Of a DNA stretch of 64,000 nt, positions 23,035 to 35,225 are shown in pieces. The notes below the pieces were generated by a model. That model searched no databases, had not been told where the DNA came from, and worked only from the letters and a program-made list of their open reading frames with translations. Where the stretch lies: NCBI GenBank assembly GCA_963920525.1, contig OY986439.1:50471482-50535481 (forward strand). Direction: 5' to 3'. The first letter of the stretch is position 1. Each line of letters starts with the position of its first letter. Position numbers and translations under genes: made by a program. The stretch is from Dichetophora obliterata. Lineage: Eukaryota; Arthropoda; Insecta; Diptera; Sciomyzidae.

Positions 23035-24410
23035 GAAAAAGGGCTTAAATGATTTAAACCCTTTTTTGAGTTATAACTGCAACGCGATGCGTAATATGAC
23101 TGTTTATAATTAGCATACTTACTCCTACTTTGATCTCTTATTTTTTGTTAATTTTATTTGTGGTTTTCAAAAGGGCTTCTTTGGTGAAGTACATTGGCTT
23201 CATAAGGAAAAAGAGCTTATTTCAATTTAAGTTTCATAAACAACATAATATAAATTTGTATTGAGGGCTTAAGGGCGGTTAAGCCCTTTTACCACAACAC
23301 AAATTAGCTTTTTAGTGAAACTGCCATGAGAGCTTAGTTTGAGCTTAAGCCATTTTACTTAATTTTTTGTTTGATGATCTGCTTCCTAATTGAAAGTAAG
23401 CCGTTTTTCCTTGTGAACTTTTGGGATATCAAGTTATCTTAAATCAATTTAGGCTCTTTTAACATATGCAATATGGTCCTTTGTGAATATGCTTAAGGGC
23501 TAATAACGATCTAGACATTTTTCTACAAAACAAGTTTCCGAATAAGGGAGGGGCTTAAATGCAAAAAAAGCCTTTCTAGCTTTTGGAATCTGTACACATT
23601 GAGGGTAAATTTAAATAGAAAAGGGCTTAAATGTAAAATCATAGGAAATGAAATTATATTTTCAGGCATATGTATAACTAAAGTGGTATGTATTGCTTCT
23701 TCTAAGATCTAAATAAATAAAAGATTGATGTGAATGTGCAAGTGACTTAGTACATTAGCGATTCATTTTCGTTGAAGGGTGTAACGGACTCTGAATAAGA
23801 CTAATAAAACATTGTAATTAAACAACGCAGTGAATATAACTGTGGAATGAAATTAATGTTTTTAAATACTTTTTGCAAGAAGAATCACCATTCAAAACTT
23901 TAAAAATTTCGAAGAGAGGAACAAATGGTGCACAATTTTCGAATATAAACACAATTGACCTGAATGAAATTTATGTGACATTCTCGAAAAAAAAAATTTA
24001 ATTTTCTTACTACCATTTTTAAACCAGGATTACCATTATTTTTATAAAAACTTAAACTAAATTATTTTAATAAATTATCATCCAGATGATTTAGTTGCAG
24101 AAGAAAAAGAACGTCCCAGATCATAAGTGATGTTATTGTTTTTACTATTAAACGATAAATAAAAAAAACTAAAAAAAAAAGAAATAGATTTAGAACAAAT
24201 AAACATACAATTGTTATAAATTGATTATATTAATCCTTAGAAAGAATATATATGAATAAATTTAACATAAAAGGAAATAAGGGCTTAAAATGTGTTTGAT
24301 GATTTCTTGCGCGCTGTTTACATTTGGAATAAGGGCCTAAATACGAATAAGTACACATGGAGGCTGTAAGTGTATTTTGCAAAAAGGGCCCAAATGCAAA
24401 TAAGCCCTCG
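23035..24410. repeat. Scattered GGGCTTAAA motif cluster
   Basis: About a dozen copies of AAGGGCTTAAA or close variants, in both orientations, are scattered here, for example near 23038, 23262, 23282 (reverse), 23551, 23623, 24278, 24324 and 24386. Spacing is irregular, so it is not a tandem satellite. Otherwise no gene is seen. Confidence 0.6.
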
Positions 24411-24426
24411 TCAACTCTTTATAATA

Positions 24427-24707
24427 GGGGTATTCACGATTCAGTGCTCTTGCCTGTGCAGTTGAGGACTTGAGGATTTGTGCAGTTGTGCAGTTAGGAT
24501 TTCGTGAACACACCACCATCACCATTTCAAAGCTGTCAACATTTTTCAATGCACACAAGTGCACAACTGCTCAAGTCCTCAACTCCTCAAGTTGAAGGTA
24601 ATAGTAGAAAAGCACTTGTGCAGATTTTTGACGTACGTACAATTTGTTTTTGTAAAGTGCACAAGTCCTCAACTGCACAGGCAAGTGCACTGAATCGTGA
24701 ATACCCC
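24427..24707. mobile_element. TA-flanked MITE, family M1 copy 1
   Basis: Ends GGGGTATTCACGATTCAGTG are inverted repeats continuing through CTTGCCTGTGCAGTTGAGGA, flanked by TA at 24425-24426 and 24708-24709. The 281-bp interior repeats AAGTCCTCAA and TGTGCAGTT. A second copy lies at 32868-33121. Confidence 0.85.
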
Positions 24708-24829
24708 TATTGGAAGCAATTTTGCATCTCTTCTTGAATTACGCACTGCTAAAACCAATTGCGAAAACGCACAAGCAGTGATGCTAAACAGATGTTTCAT
24801 GTTTTGGCTGTTTTCGAACGTAGTGCCAC

Positions 24830-24945
24830 CTGGGGCCGAATTACAGCATCCGTGATCGAGCAAAAGTACGAAGGGCACGACGAGATAAGTGCCTATCAAT
24901 CTTGTACAATTTTGCTCTATCACGGATGTTGTAATTCGGCCCCTG
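24830..24945. mobile_element. Hairpin MITE, family M2 copy 1
   Basis: A 116-bp near-complete palindrome with arms of about 38 bp starting GGGGCCGAATTACA and a loop containing GGGCACGACGAGATAAGTGC. A copy of identical length lies at 39921-40036. Confidence 0.82.
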
Positions 24946-26104
24946 GGTAAAACTTCAAAAAGGTTAAGTTTGTACGTAGATTTCAATAACTTTTTATGAT
25001 TTTGAAATAAAGTGGCAATATATTTACTGTTCATTTGACATTTAATTTTATTGCATAATTAAGTTGTGATATTGATGTTCACTCGTTAGTGTGCAAACTA
25101 TCTTGCATTTTCACACTCTTCTTAATGATTTTGGAAAAAGGTCTTAGTTTACATTTTTGCATTTATTGAACAGCCTAGTTTGCATAGAGAATTATTTTAA
25201 ATATGTGTCTTTAAGCACTGAACACTTAAAAATTCTGCATTTAAATAACTTTTAAAGCAAGCATAAATTTTTCCAAATCTTGATCTTACTTTTTAAATTG
25301 CTCTCCTGAACATGGACTTAAATGCATTTAAGTTTTTTTTTGCGTTTTTCTAAAACACTGACTTGGTGTTGTTTTCAAACAAATCCACGCGCAGTCTCGC
25401 GTTCTAGTTACTAAATATGTATTTTATGGTTATTTCTTAGCATTCTGTGAAAAATTCAGCTGCAACTATGCACAACTTTCTGCGCTAGAGCGATTTTTAT
25501 GGAGAGGTCTTGGTTGTAGGAAGTTGTGTCCGCCAGTATGTTATACACATTGAATCTTTAATTTGGAGCTAGAAAGATAAAATTTGGTAAGCAGATCCCT
25601 TTTGGACCATAATAGTCACAGTTAAAAAATTTTTAAATCATCTGACTGAAAAGGCCACTTTTTTAAAAATTTAATTTTGTTGTTTTTTTACCTTTTGTTT
25701 CTTATTTAGACACACTTATTTTTTTAAGTTTATTTATGCTCGAAGAAAGAAAAAAGAACTCTAAATTGATTGTTGGAATTTTTTATATCAGGTATTACGT
25801 CTAAAAATTACCAATCGATCCAAGAAAGTAAAGAGCAGGTAAGAGAAAACAGAAATATTTTAGTAAGTCCGTTCTTTTAGCATGTAAAATAAAAAATGAA
25901 AAATGAAATGAAATGAAAATGAAAAAGAAAAATTCAAGCTGCATTTCAAAAGCAGGTTGCACTAAAAGTTAACCAACCAAAACAAGGATATGGAAACAGC
26001 AATGATGGAAATACATCCAGAAATTTTTTGAGAAAAACGATGTGACAGCTCGAATTACTGGTGTTGACTAAGAAATAATTAAAAGGCTGCAAGTAATTCT
26101 CAAT
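24946..26104. other. AT-rich intergenic stretch
   Basis: No gene or clear repeat seen. Confidence 0.4.
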
Positions 26105-26474
26105 GGCCGCATTCAACGTAGACAACTGTTGTGTACTGTAATGGTAGTGCTACCTAAGTTTACGATGTTTTTCTCTGAATGTGTTGCTACTCTACGCGTC
26201 AGAAGTTAGATTCAATTTAATTATTTAAATTTAATTCAATTAAAAATATTTCTCACTTAAGTTTGCTGCGTTCTTTCTGTGTTTATTAATTTAACGGCGT
26301 CAGTAGCAGTATCTGACAGTTAACCAAACAGTTGTGTTCATGTTGCATAGAATTTGTTCGCTCGATTAAGTGGCGTCCGCTGCCTGATCAGTGTTAGTTA
26401 GCGCTCCCAAAATTCGACCATTCAGCGAATTTTCACACAACAGTTGCCAACTGTTGTCTGCGCTGAATGCGGCC
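26105..26474. mobile_element. TIR element, GGCCGCATTCA family, copy 1
   Basis: Ends GGCCGCATTCAACGTAGACA and, in reverse complement, GGCCGCATTCAGCGCAGACA are inverted repeats continuing into ACTGTTG. Non-coding, about 370 bp. Related ends occur at 63452. Confidence 0.65.
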
Positions 26475-26973
26475 AATGTTTTGTGCTGTAGAGAAAAAGT
26501 AAATGCCGACAAATTCGGAGAATATGCCATAACAACTGCAGATTTGCTGCAGCAAAAATATCCTGAAAAAACCTTCGCCTACCGTTCATAAAGTGCTGAT
26601 ACACGGTAAAAGTATTATAGAATATCAATCGTTACCAATTGGAGAGTTTTCAGAAGAAGCGCAAGAATCCAAAAATAAGGACTACAAAAAATACAGATAT
26701 CAGAATACAAGCAAAATTTCATGAAAGCAACAGAACGAGGACCTTTTCAACATGCTAGCAGCCTCATCTGACCCAGAAATTTCTTCTCTAAGACATGTCA
26801 GATCAGATAAAGAGCTAAAAAAATGTAACTCTCTAGAAATGCTTAATTTATTAGATAATAATTATTCAGACATTGACGACTGCTTTCAAAAAAAATTAAA
26901 TTTTTGTAAATTAGTTTATTTTGAATTATGTATTTAGTGCATTAAATATGTTAATAGTGTTCATGTATTTATG
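26475..26973. other. AT-rich intergenic stretch
   Basis: An open frame at 26752-26937 (61 codons) begins plausibly but resembles no known family. Possibly a transposon remnant. Confidence 0.3.
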
Positions 26974-27533
26974 TATATCGGTCATTTCATGTCAAATCCG
27001 ACGCTTTTCGAAACTCACATTTCTGTAAAAATTTGGTACTTTGCACGTGGATAGTACTTTAAAAAAGAAAAATATTTGCATATTTTTTTTTGTAATTTTC
27101 CAATTTTTTTGCAGTTATACACAGTGAAAAATTATAAAGAAAAACAAAAATTGTCATTCGGACATGTAGTCAAACAACTATATCTTCTAAACCGTTGGTC
27201 CTACAAAAAATGTTTAGGACATATTTTGAGTATCTTAAATTGGTCTTGAGGTCCTTTTTTACAAACACTTTCGTACAAAATTTTAAATATTTTGACTTCT
27301 AAAAATTTTATTCACATTTTTTATAGCACTACTATTTTTTTGGCACTTTGAAAATATTATCGTATTGAGGCATTCATTCTTAATGCATTCTCAAAATTTG
27401 ATGTTGGAGTAGCAATGTTTACTATTTTAAATGAAATTTTTCAAAACTGACTACTCAATTTTCAAGTACAAAATACTTTAATTTTTAATTAAAAATGGAA
27501 TTTTTAGTATTTTTTTGCTAAGCTAGGTACGTA

Positions 27534-27776
27534 TCGTCGCTGCGCCAACAAAACAGTTGTAAGTATTTCAGTAACTTTTCAGGAGAGCAAAAAAACAATT
27601 TTTTTTCAGAGCATTTCTAGTACTGCGAGCAATAACTGTTTTTGATCACTTCTAAATCATAAGAGATGTATAAAATACTGCAAATGCAGTAATGTGGGTA
27701 ATAGAAAGTGTAAACAAAATTTGCTATTTAAAAAAATACAAAAATCACATAACTGTTTTTGTTGGAGCAGCGACGA
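27534..27776. mobile_element. MITE nested in the long-TIR element
   Basis: TCGTCGCTGCGCCAACAAAA on the left matches, in reverse complement, TCGTCGCTGCTCCAACAAAA on the right, each flanked by TA. About 243 bp, non-coding. Confidence 0.7.
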
Positions 27777-28034
27777 TATGTAAAGTCACATTGAAAACTT
27801 TTATCAACTCGTTAAAATACGCTATTCCTCAGCAGACACGCTATTTTTGAAATTTGTTAAAATATTTCTTGGTTGTAATTCCGTGATGCATCCCTATGCT
27901 ACTACTGAATTATTAACATAATTGTTTTAACATTTTATTTATCATTTTTTTTGTTCTTGTAAACTTAAACAATAGTTGAAAAAGATGATGTGGATGTAAT
28001 GCGCATATCAATTTTCGCTTTGCTCTGTGGTATA

Positions 28035-30187
28035 GGTTAGGTTAGGTTAAAGTGGCTGCCTCAAATTGAGACGCACTTAGGCCAATAAGGCCCATTGTGG
28101 TACCACAGGGGTTGATCTCCCTTCTCTATTCAAACCAGCTTGAGCTGTTCACAAAGCTTAGGATTCGGTATATCGATATTTCCGAGAGTTCTTCGAGGTC
28201 TCTGAAAAACCAGTTGTTTAGGTGAAGAAAACGTTTTTGAGCCAGCGCTGCGCAGGTGCAGAGAAGGTGTTCTGTAGATTCCACCTCCTCCTCATCTCCA
28301 CAGCTTCTGCAGAAGTTGTTGTGGGGTATGTTTAATCTTTGAGCGTGCCTGCCAATAAGGCAGTGCCCTGTCAGGATCCCTATCATGGTGCCAATGTGAT
28401 CTCTACTAAGAGATATGAGTTCTTTTGAACGCTTCAGATAGAGTTTGGGCCAAATTTGCCGTGCTATATTACAAGTGTTACCTGCTGACCATCTTTTGTT
28501 GGTGTTAATACAGGATAACTCATGTGTAAGGAGTTCACATGTGGTGAGAGGAATACCAAGGTTTGTCTTGTCTGAAGATAGTTTTTTGGTAGTACCTGTG
28601 CGAGCGAGTTCATCTGCTCTGCAGTTACCTAGAAAATCCCTATGTCCAGGAATCCAGCATAGGATAATTTTAAGCTGCTCTGCCATCTCGTTTAGAGATC
28701 TGCGGCAGTTGAAAACTGTTTCAGATGTTATTTCAACAGTTCCTAGGGCTTTCAGAGCGGCTTGACTGTCAGAAAGTATGCATATATCCATGGAAGATAT
28801 ATCATTTTTCTGAAGCCAAGTTAACGCTTCATGTATAGCAGCGATTTCAGCTTGAAATACACTGCAATGGTCAGGGAGCCTGAAGGCTATATTGATGTTT
28901 AATGTTTCTGAGTAGACTCCTCCACCTACTTTGCCATCTAGTTTTGATCCATCCGTAAATATCTCAATGACATTGTGAGGTGAACGGTTTTCTTGTTCCC
29001 ACTCTTCTCGAGAGGGAATGGATACATCGAACTACCTCTCAAAGAGTAGTTTTTGTGTGATGTAGTCAATGGACCTAGGTAAAGGAGGGAGAAATTTTCT
29101 GATACAAGAATGTCCTAGTGTACCTTCTTTCCACTGGGAGGTGGCTACTAGGCGGATGGCTGTATTAGCGGCCATCTGTTTAGCTAGGATATCAAGTGGT
29201 GTAAGATGGAGCATTGTGTCTAATGCGTCTGTCGGAGTGGTTCTTAGGGCTCCGCTAATGCACAGTTCAGCTGATCTTTGAACTTTACGGAGAAGGTTAT
29301 GGTGAGTCTGTTTTTCGAGTGCATGCCACCAGACAATAGCGCCATATAGCAATATTGGCCTTACAACTGCTGTATAAAGCCAGTGAGTAACACTTGGCTG
29401 TAAACCCCATTTGCTACCCACCGCCTTTTTGCAAGAGTATAGGGCAATGTTCGCTTTTTTGGCTCTTTCGAGCAGATTGGGCTTCCAGTTTAGTTTCCTA
29501 TCCAGTATAAGGCCCAGGTATTTTGCTTGATCTGAGAAGATAAGACTTGTATTTCCCAGTTTTGGAGGGCTAATTTGAGGTACATTGTGTTTTCTTGTGA
29601 AAACTACTAACTCAGTTTTATTAGGATTAACGCTGAGCCCACAGCTGATAGTCCAGTTGACAAGAGTATTTAGGCAGTTTTGCATAATGTCTCGGAGAGT
29701 AGATATATATTTTCCAGAGGTAACAATAGCAACGTCATCGGCATAAGCTATCACCCTGCACCCCTCTAGTTCTAGTTTGCCTAGCAGTTCATTCACTGCT
29801 AAATTCCAGAGTAGAGGCGATAGAACCCCTCCCTGAGGGGTTCCTCTTGGTACAGATCTTAGCGTGGATGCCGCTCCAAATTTTGCACTTATAATCCTGC
29901 CAACTAGCATTTGGTTTATGAGTGCTATCAGCGCGGCATCCACCCCAAGCTCCGTCAGCGCACTGGTGATGGCCCCTGCCTCGACGTTATTAAAGGCTCC
30001 TTCTATATCAATAAAAGCTATCATTGTATATTCCTTCAGATCTCTATCTGATCAATGATGGGCTTTTTCAATGATGGAGATTATGGAGTGGAGAGCTGTT
30101 TCCACTGATTTGCCTTTGGTGTAAGCATGTTGAGCTAGAGATAATGGCTTCTTTTCTATCATGGATCTCAAGTGAATATCAATTAAT
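28035..30187 (-). mobile_element. 5'-truncated LOA/R1-like LINE with RNase H
   Basis: Flanking repeats CTCTGTGGTATA (28023-28034) and CTCTGCGGTATA (30188-30199) form a 12-bp target duplication with one mismatch. The 3' end (low coordinate) finishes in AACCTAACCTAACC rather than poly(A). The 5' truncation falls within the RT. The insertion sits inside the long-TIR element, so it is younger than that element. Confidence 0.88.
28126..30187 (-). pseudogene. LINE ORF2 fragment: reverse transcriptase, RNase H, zinc knuckle
   Basis: One frame stays open through the whole truncated element except a TAG at 29034-29032, and possibly small early defects near 30050. RT motifs in order: QHAYTKGKSVETAL, FIDIEGAFNN (first Asp), GTPQGGVLSPLLW, VIAYADDVAIV (YADD box) and YLGLILDRKLNW. 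After the stop, RNase H follows with all four acidic residues: FTDGSKL, EIAAIHEAL, LSDSQAAL and GNCRADELA. A C-terminal cysteine/histidine cluster (NNFCRSCGDEEEVESTEHLL) resembles the CCHC-type region of such LINEs. RT plus RNase H without an APE domain here reflects truncation. LOA or a related R1-group clade is most likely. Confidence 0.88.
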
Positions 30188-30690
30188 CTCTGCGGTATAA
30201 AGGAATGGTATTTTAAAGTCCCGCGTATCATTTTTGCTTTTTAGAATTGCTTTTTGAGAGATTGTTTTTCAGAGTTGTACTGCTTTGATGAAAAATATTC
30301 CGATTCAATACTTGTCATGTTGTTTGAAATCCAATTACTATGAAAAATGTGAATGAAATTTTTAGTGGTCAAAAAATTTGAAATTTTGTACGAAAGTGTT
30401 TGTTAAAGAGGACACCACAATTAAGACCAATTCAAGATCTTTAAAACATGTCCTAAACATTTTTTTGTAGAACTAACGGTTTAGAATATAAAGTTGTTTG
30501 ACAACATGTTTGAATGACAATTTCTGATTTTCTTTTTAATTATTCACAAAAAAAAAAAAAATTATAAAAAAATATGCAAATATTTTATGTTTTTAAAGTT
30601 CTATCGACGTGAAAAACTTGAAATAAAGCGGAATCGTCAAAATTAGTTTTTGGACAAAAGCGTCCGATTTGACATGGAATGACCGATATA

Positions 30691-31444
30691 GTGTTTTATT
30701 TAAGTAAAAAATTATATTAAAAAATTTAAAAAAAAATTTTTGATAAAATATTTTTACTGATAATATAAAATTATTAGCTGATATACCCGGTGTTACTCGA
30801 GAGTCATTTATATAAACATTTTAACATACACCTTCTCGACTAAATGTTTTTTAAAATCTGGAATAATGAAAAACATGTTGTATTTTATTTATAAGCTACC
30901 GTTAGAAAAGTAATTAAACGAACATTAATCCAAAAAGTTTAGGAAAATTTTTGTTGTTGGTGGTCCCATCTCTTGCGGTGAGCTAATTGAATTCAAAGAA
31001 GGGGTATGAAAAACATATTTTAAAAATTAAACAGAATTTTTATATGTACTTAATTTTAAAGCAAGCACAATTACATTTTCAACATAATAAAAATTATGGT
31101 GGGACTCAAGCGGAGTTATTGGCATTAAAAGTAAAAACTTTGATTTTCATATAATTTTTTTTCTCATTATAAGCTATCAATGTTTTATGAAAATTCGTTG
31201 TACTAAAAATGATTGTAGCTACCTACTAAAATTTCTATTAGCTGCGTTTTTTCATTGGAGATCAGGATCATATAATCGCATTTGCAAGCAAAGAAAAAAC
31301 AACAAAAAGTCCAGCAAGTGAGCTGCACATTTAAATTGATCCAATTCTATGTTTTTAAGTGTTGACGCTAGATGACGCTGCGACTGAAAAAACTGGCAGT
31401 ACTGCATTACTTTACTTTTTAAAAGTTTGGTAGCAGAAAGCAAT
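30691..31444. other. AT-rich sequence with a dispersed repeat
   Basis: Segment 31119-31210 is a diverged direct copy of 36258-36360 (shared AACTTTGATTTTCAT, TTTTTTTCTCATT and ATGTTTTATGAAAA). Otherwise nothing recognised. Confidence 0.5.
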
Positions 31445-32440
31445 GTTTTTAACGTTGACCCCTGCCGCGAAGGCTTAGTTCAACGGTGCTCCAAAGCTTA
31501 GAACAAATATGAAGCGTCGGCCAACGCCCCTTCGGAATTCAAGCAAGACCACTTTTGAAAGGTTCCCCTAATAACATGCAACAGCACCTCTTTTTTTGTC
31601 GTCAGATTGACGCAATTCATGACCGTGGCACTTTCAGCTACTTGAATTTTATACATGACTTGGTTATTTTAATAACCTTGGGCTATCTCAGTATCAATAC
31701 CAGCAATATAACCCATTATTATTTTTCTCCGCAATAATCATCTACATCATATCAGAGGTGATCACTCTCTGACATGAAAGACTAAGACAGAAATATCATA
31801 AGCCCGTTGTCATCATATCATCAGGTTCCTCAATCTCAGTGGACACAACTCAGACTATTTAGGTTTCCCCGTCGCCTGCTCTCAAATTCCAAAGGTTGTT
31901 GTTGACGGTAGTTGCATACCTTCCTAACATTTACTGTTTGAAATTAGCGAGATTCAATCTACCATCATTCTATTAGTAATTTAAGGGAATCACTAGCCCG
32001 AGTTCAACTTAAGTGTAACTCACACCGGCCTTTCTGACCTTACCACAGCCAGAGCGATTTGAAAACCCCACGTGGGCCAAACCCAACGACAGTCAATACC
32101 TGGGCTCAAGGCTCCACCTGACAAGGCTCTTCAACATCCCGTCTTACAGACCAAAAGTTCTTAGAACATTTATATTTGACACCTTCAGCCATTAGAATCG
32201 TACATGACTAGGTTAAAAATAACCATTGGTTTCTCATTAAAATACCGGGTACACCACAATTCTACTTATGCAACTTCGTTAACCTAATTAAGACTTAATA
32301 AAAAGCCTCTTTCGGAAAACTAGGAAGCATGAGCCGTTGTATACGAATTGGCTTATACAACGGTCCAAAGATTAAATGTTTCCTACATAAAACCTTTATT
32401 CTAAGATAAGGTCTGCAAAACAACGATAGATCAGAGGGCG
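31445..32440. other. Less AT-rich block of unknown origin
   Basis: Composition changes here to higher GC than both flanks, with no long open frame. Two internal segments are related: one at 31610-31690 and one at 32160-32240 share CATGACTWGGTTA and ATAACC. A perfect 10-bp stem (CCGTTGTATA/TATACAACGG) lies at 32333-32362. Possibly an eroded transposon or LTR remnant. Confidence 0.4.
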
Positions 32441-32867
32441 GATTCTGAAAAACGCTAAAGCTAAATCTCCACCGCTAAAGCTAAATTTATAGTTTTTAGC
32501 GATATTGCTTTTCTGAAAAACTTATTGCTATTCTAAAAATTTAGAGACTGAACGAGCTTTTAACGAAGAATAAAATTAAAGCTGTCATAGCTAAATTTTT
32601 AGCGATTGCTGCGATTCTTAACTTTTTTTTAGCGATTTACAGAAACTTTAATTTTATTTTTAGCTATAATTTTAGAGTCCAATATTTTGTTGCCGCTAAG
32701 TTAAAAATTAAAAGATTTTTCAATTAAAATCGTAATTTTTGATATATATATATTAAGAAAAATTAATGCTTTGTCTCTTTTGAAAGTTTTCAAAGAAAAA
32801 CATTTCACCAATTTAAAGCACTTTTCCGAAAACTTGCTGTTTGTATTTATCAGTTGTATTAATATTA

Positions 32868-33121
32868 GGGGTATTCACGTTTCAGTGCACTTGCTTGTGC
32901 AGTTGAGGACTTGTGCAGTTATGCAGTTAGGTTTTCGTGAACAAATCACTAACACTTTTTCCAAGCTGTCAAATTTTTCAATGCACACAAGTGCACAAAT
33001 GCTCAAATCTTCAAGTTTTAGGCTGCAGTAGAAAAGCACTTGTGCAGATTTTTGATTTTGATATTGTAAAGTGCAGAAGTCCTCAATTGCACTGGCGAGT
33101 ACACTGAATCGTGAATACCCC
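32868..33121. mobile_element. TA-flanked MITE, family M1 copy 2
   Basis: Same family as 24427-24707, same orientation of interior motifs (GTGCAGTTGAGGACTTGTGC, AGCACTTGTGCAGATTTTTG), ends GGGGTATTCACG, TA at 32866-32867 and 33122-33123. Length 254 bp. Confidence 0.85.
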
Positions 33122-33269
33122 TATTGTTATCATATAACATGATAACATGATTATATTTTAGAAAAAGGTTTCATCTCTTAAAACTTAAAAAAAAATTTAT
33201 TAAATTAATTAGTAGTTTACAAACAAGCTTTAATTGTTGTGGCACACTCTTAAGTGATAATTCTGTATC

Positions 33270-33374
33270 ACGAAGAAGCACACCAACGATAAGAAAGACA
33301 CTTGAAGCAATACAATTCTGTATGGAAGAAAGTATTGCTTCTCGTGTTTTTCTTATCATTGGTGTGCTTCTTCT
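33270..33374. other. Long near-perfect hairpin (miRNA-like or small MITE)
   Basis: GAAGAAGCACACCAACGATA at the left pairs with its complement at the right; the 42-bp stem has only about four mismatches and a loop of 18 nt. Size and shape resemble a pre-miRNA, but an 80-100 bp foldback MITE looks the same. No terminal duplication was found. Confidence 0.5.
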
Positions 33375-35225
33375 TTACACAGATTAAAGCAGTTGGAATG
33401 CAATTTGGTCATTAATTGACAAGAAATTTTGGACCTAATTTTTAATATGTAAAATGTTCTCTAAGTGCAAAATTTTGAAGAATTGAATAAAACCTTAGCC
33501 TCCAATAAGCCACAACTGTTTTGGTATTTAAAGTTGAACCAGTGAAAACAAATTTTTACTAGTTTTTACATAGTTTTATTCTATGACAATACGAGAATGT
33601 TTAATGAAAAATCATAAAGTACTCGTGTAAACATACTAAAAAAATTAATTACAAATTTTTAAGTACATTAACTTAAGTTTATTTAAATTTTTTTCAAATA
33701 ACTAAAAGTTTTTATTTTGCACTTTTTATTTAGATATGCACCAATATCCATTGCCACCATTAGCACCAGTAAACAATTTTCAAAATAAGAAACAAGCTTA
33801 TTTTAATTATAATATTAATTTAATTAAAATTCGAAAGAAACTTTAAAAAGTTTTTGAAAACTTTTCACTCGGATGATGCATTTTTGACAGTCGGAAAGAG
33901 AATTTTTGATATCAGTGAGGTGAGTTTTATTGTTAAAAATTCATGTAGCCTCGGGGACTAGTAGAAATATTGACAACCGGCACTAGAATTCTTGAGTGAA
34001 GCAAAAGGGTTGTGCTTTACCAAATTGTTAGTATCAGTGTTTTGCTGTGTATTTTTTCTGAAAAAAGTAGTTTTATTTGTGTTTCCGTATAAAAAAAAAG
34101 GATTGTGATTTGCTTTTAATATTTAGAAATTATTTGTTATTAGGCTAAAAATACAAGCTTGAGGAGCAATTAAAAAGCATGGAGTCACTCCAGTCGTCTT
34201 TAATTTATTTAAGTGTCAATAAAAATTACTACAATTTTTTTTGAAGATTTTTAAAAACTAGGCTAGTCTTAGGAGCTAAAGGGTTTAAAATAAATATTTA
34301 TGTTAAATTTGGAAATTCATTACTTCTGACATACGCAATGTCAGGTTTTTCTTTACTGTAATCAACTTGCAAAACTAATGCATTGAATATACTTTTTGAA
34401 TATTTATAAATATGGCCGATAAAGAGTTAATACGTGTTCAAGGATGTTTTATGGTTAGTTGATTGATCGACTGAGTATAAGTCAATATTTTTTTTCGTAT
34501 TACAATCGATTGAGCTCAAAATTTGGCAGTAAGTGTATATCGAGTATGGCAACCTTTAGGTATAGTGCAATTTTTATTTAGTGCAATAAAAGGTTAAGGA
34601 TTTTTAGGTCCAATTCACAAGAAACCTTTAACACTGATACTTTTTTTACTTAAGTAAATTTTAAAAGTGGAGTAAAATCTAAACACCTAATTTAAAAACA
34701 TGATTTCAATTTATTCCATCTCTAAGCTAATTAGGTGAAATACATACAACAAAATAATAATGAATAAAAATTGTTATTTTTTACAAATTTTTAATGTTTT
34801 AAAGTTTTGGTTTTATAAGTTATTTTACTTAAAACAGTTAGATTCCTTGTAGCTCATAATATCATTTTGAATAAAAAAATAAGTAGTAGAAACCGAGGCA
34901 GTCAAATGTTTCTTAAACTCGTTCATTCGCTGAGAAGACGTCAAAATTTCTGGATAACATTTTCATGTTAAATTTGGCACAGCAAAAACTGACAATTTGA
35001 ATACAACAGATACAAATTTTTTTTAACTCAACATTTTCTTTCCTATAGAACCAATAGTGAAAAGTTTCCAAATGGCACACAGCCATAACAAAATAATTTT
35101 TTTGACATAAGAATCGCTAAAACAGCGCTTCCTGTGGCGAGTAGTAAAAGCAACATTTTTAGCTAGGCCGTAGCAACATTTTTAAATGTAAAACGTAAAA
35201 AGCAACATTTTTTACAGATTATCAG
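33375..35225. other. AT-rich intergenic stretch
   Basis: No gene seen. Confidence 0.4.

Larger units (their letters stand above)
26974..30690. mobile_element. Long-TIR element split by a LINE and a MITE
   Basis: Left arm about 26974-27350 and right arm about 30290-30690 are inverted copies. They begin TATATCGGTCATTTCATGTC and TATATCGGTCATTCCATGTC and share AAATGTTTAGGACAT, ACAAACACTTTCGTACAAAA and TTCACATTTTT. The 3.7 kb span is mostly the LINE at 28035-30187; without it and the MITE at 27534-27776 the host element would be about 1.3 kb, non-coding. TA dinucleotides at the ends make a TA target plausible. Confidence 0.8.

Noticed and set aside
24504..25034. Open frames through 24504-25034
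   Set aside because: They are formed by MITE arms and the hairpin MITE, whose palindromes create frames on both strands.
28035..28060. Telomeric repeat
   Set aside because: The AACCTAACC string is only three units and forms the LINE 3' terminus.
28445..28765. 106-codon frame on the + strand
   Set aside because: Antisense shadow of the LINE RNase H domain.
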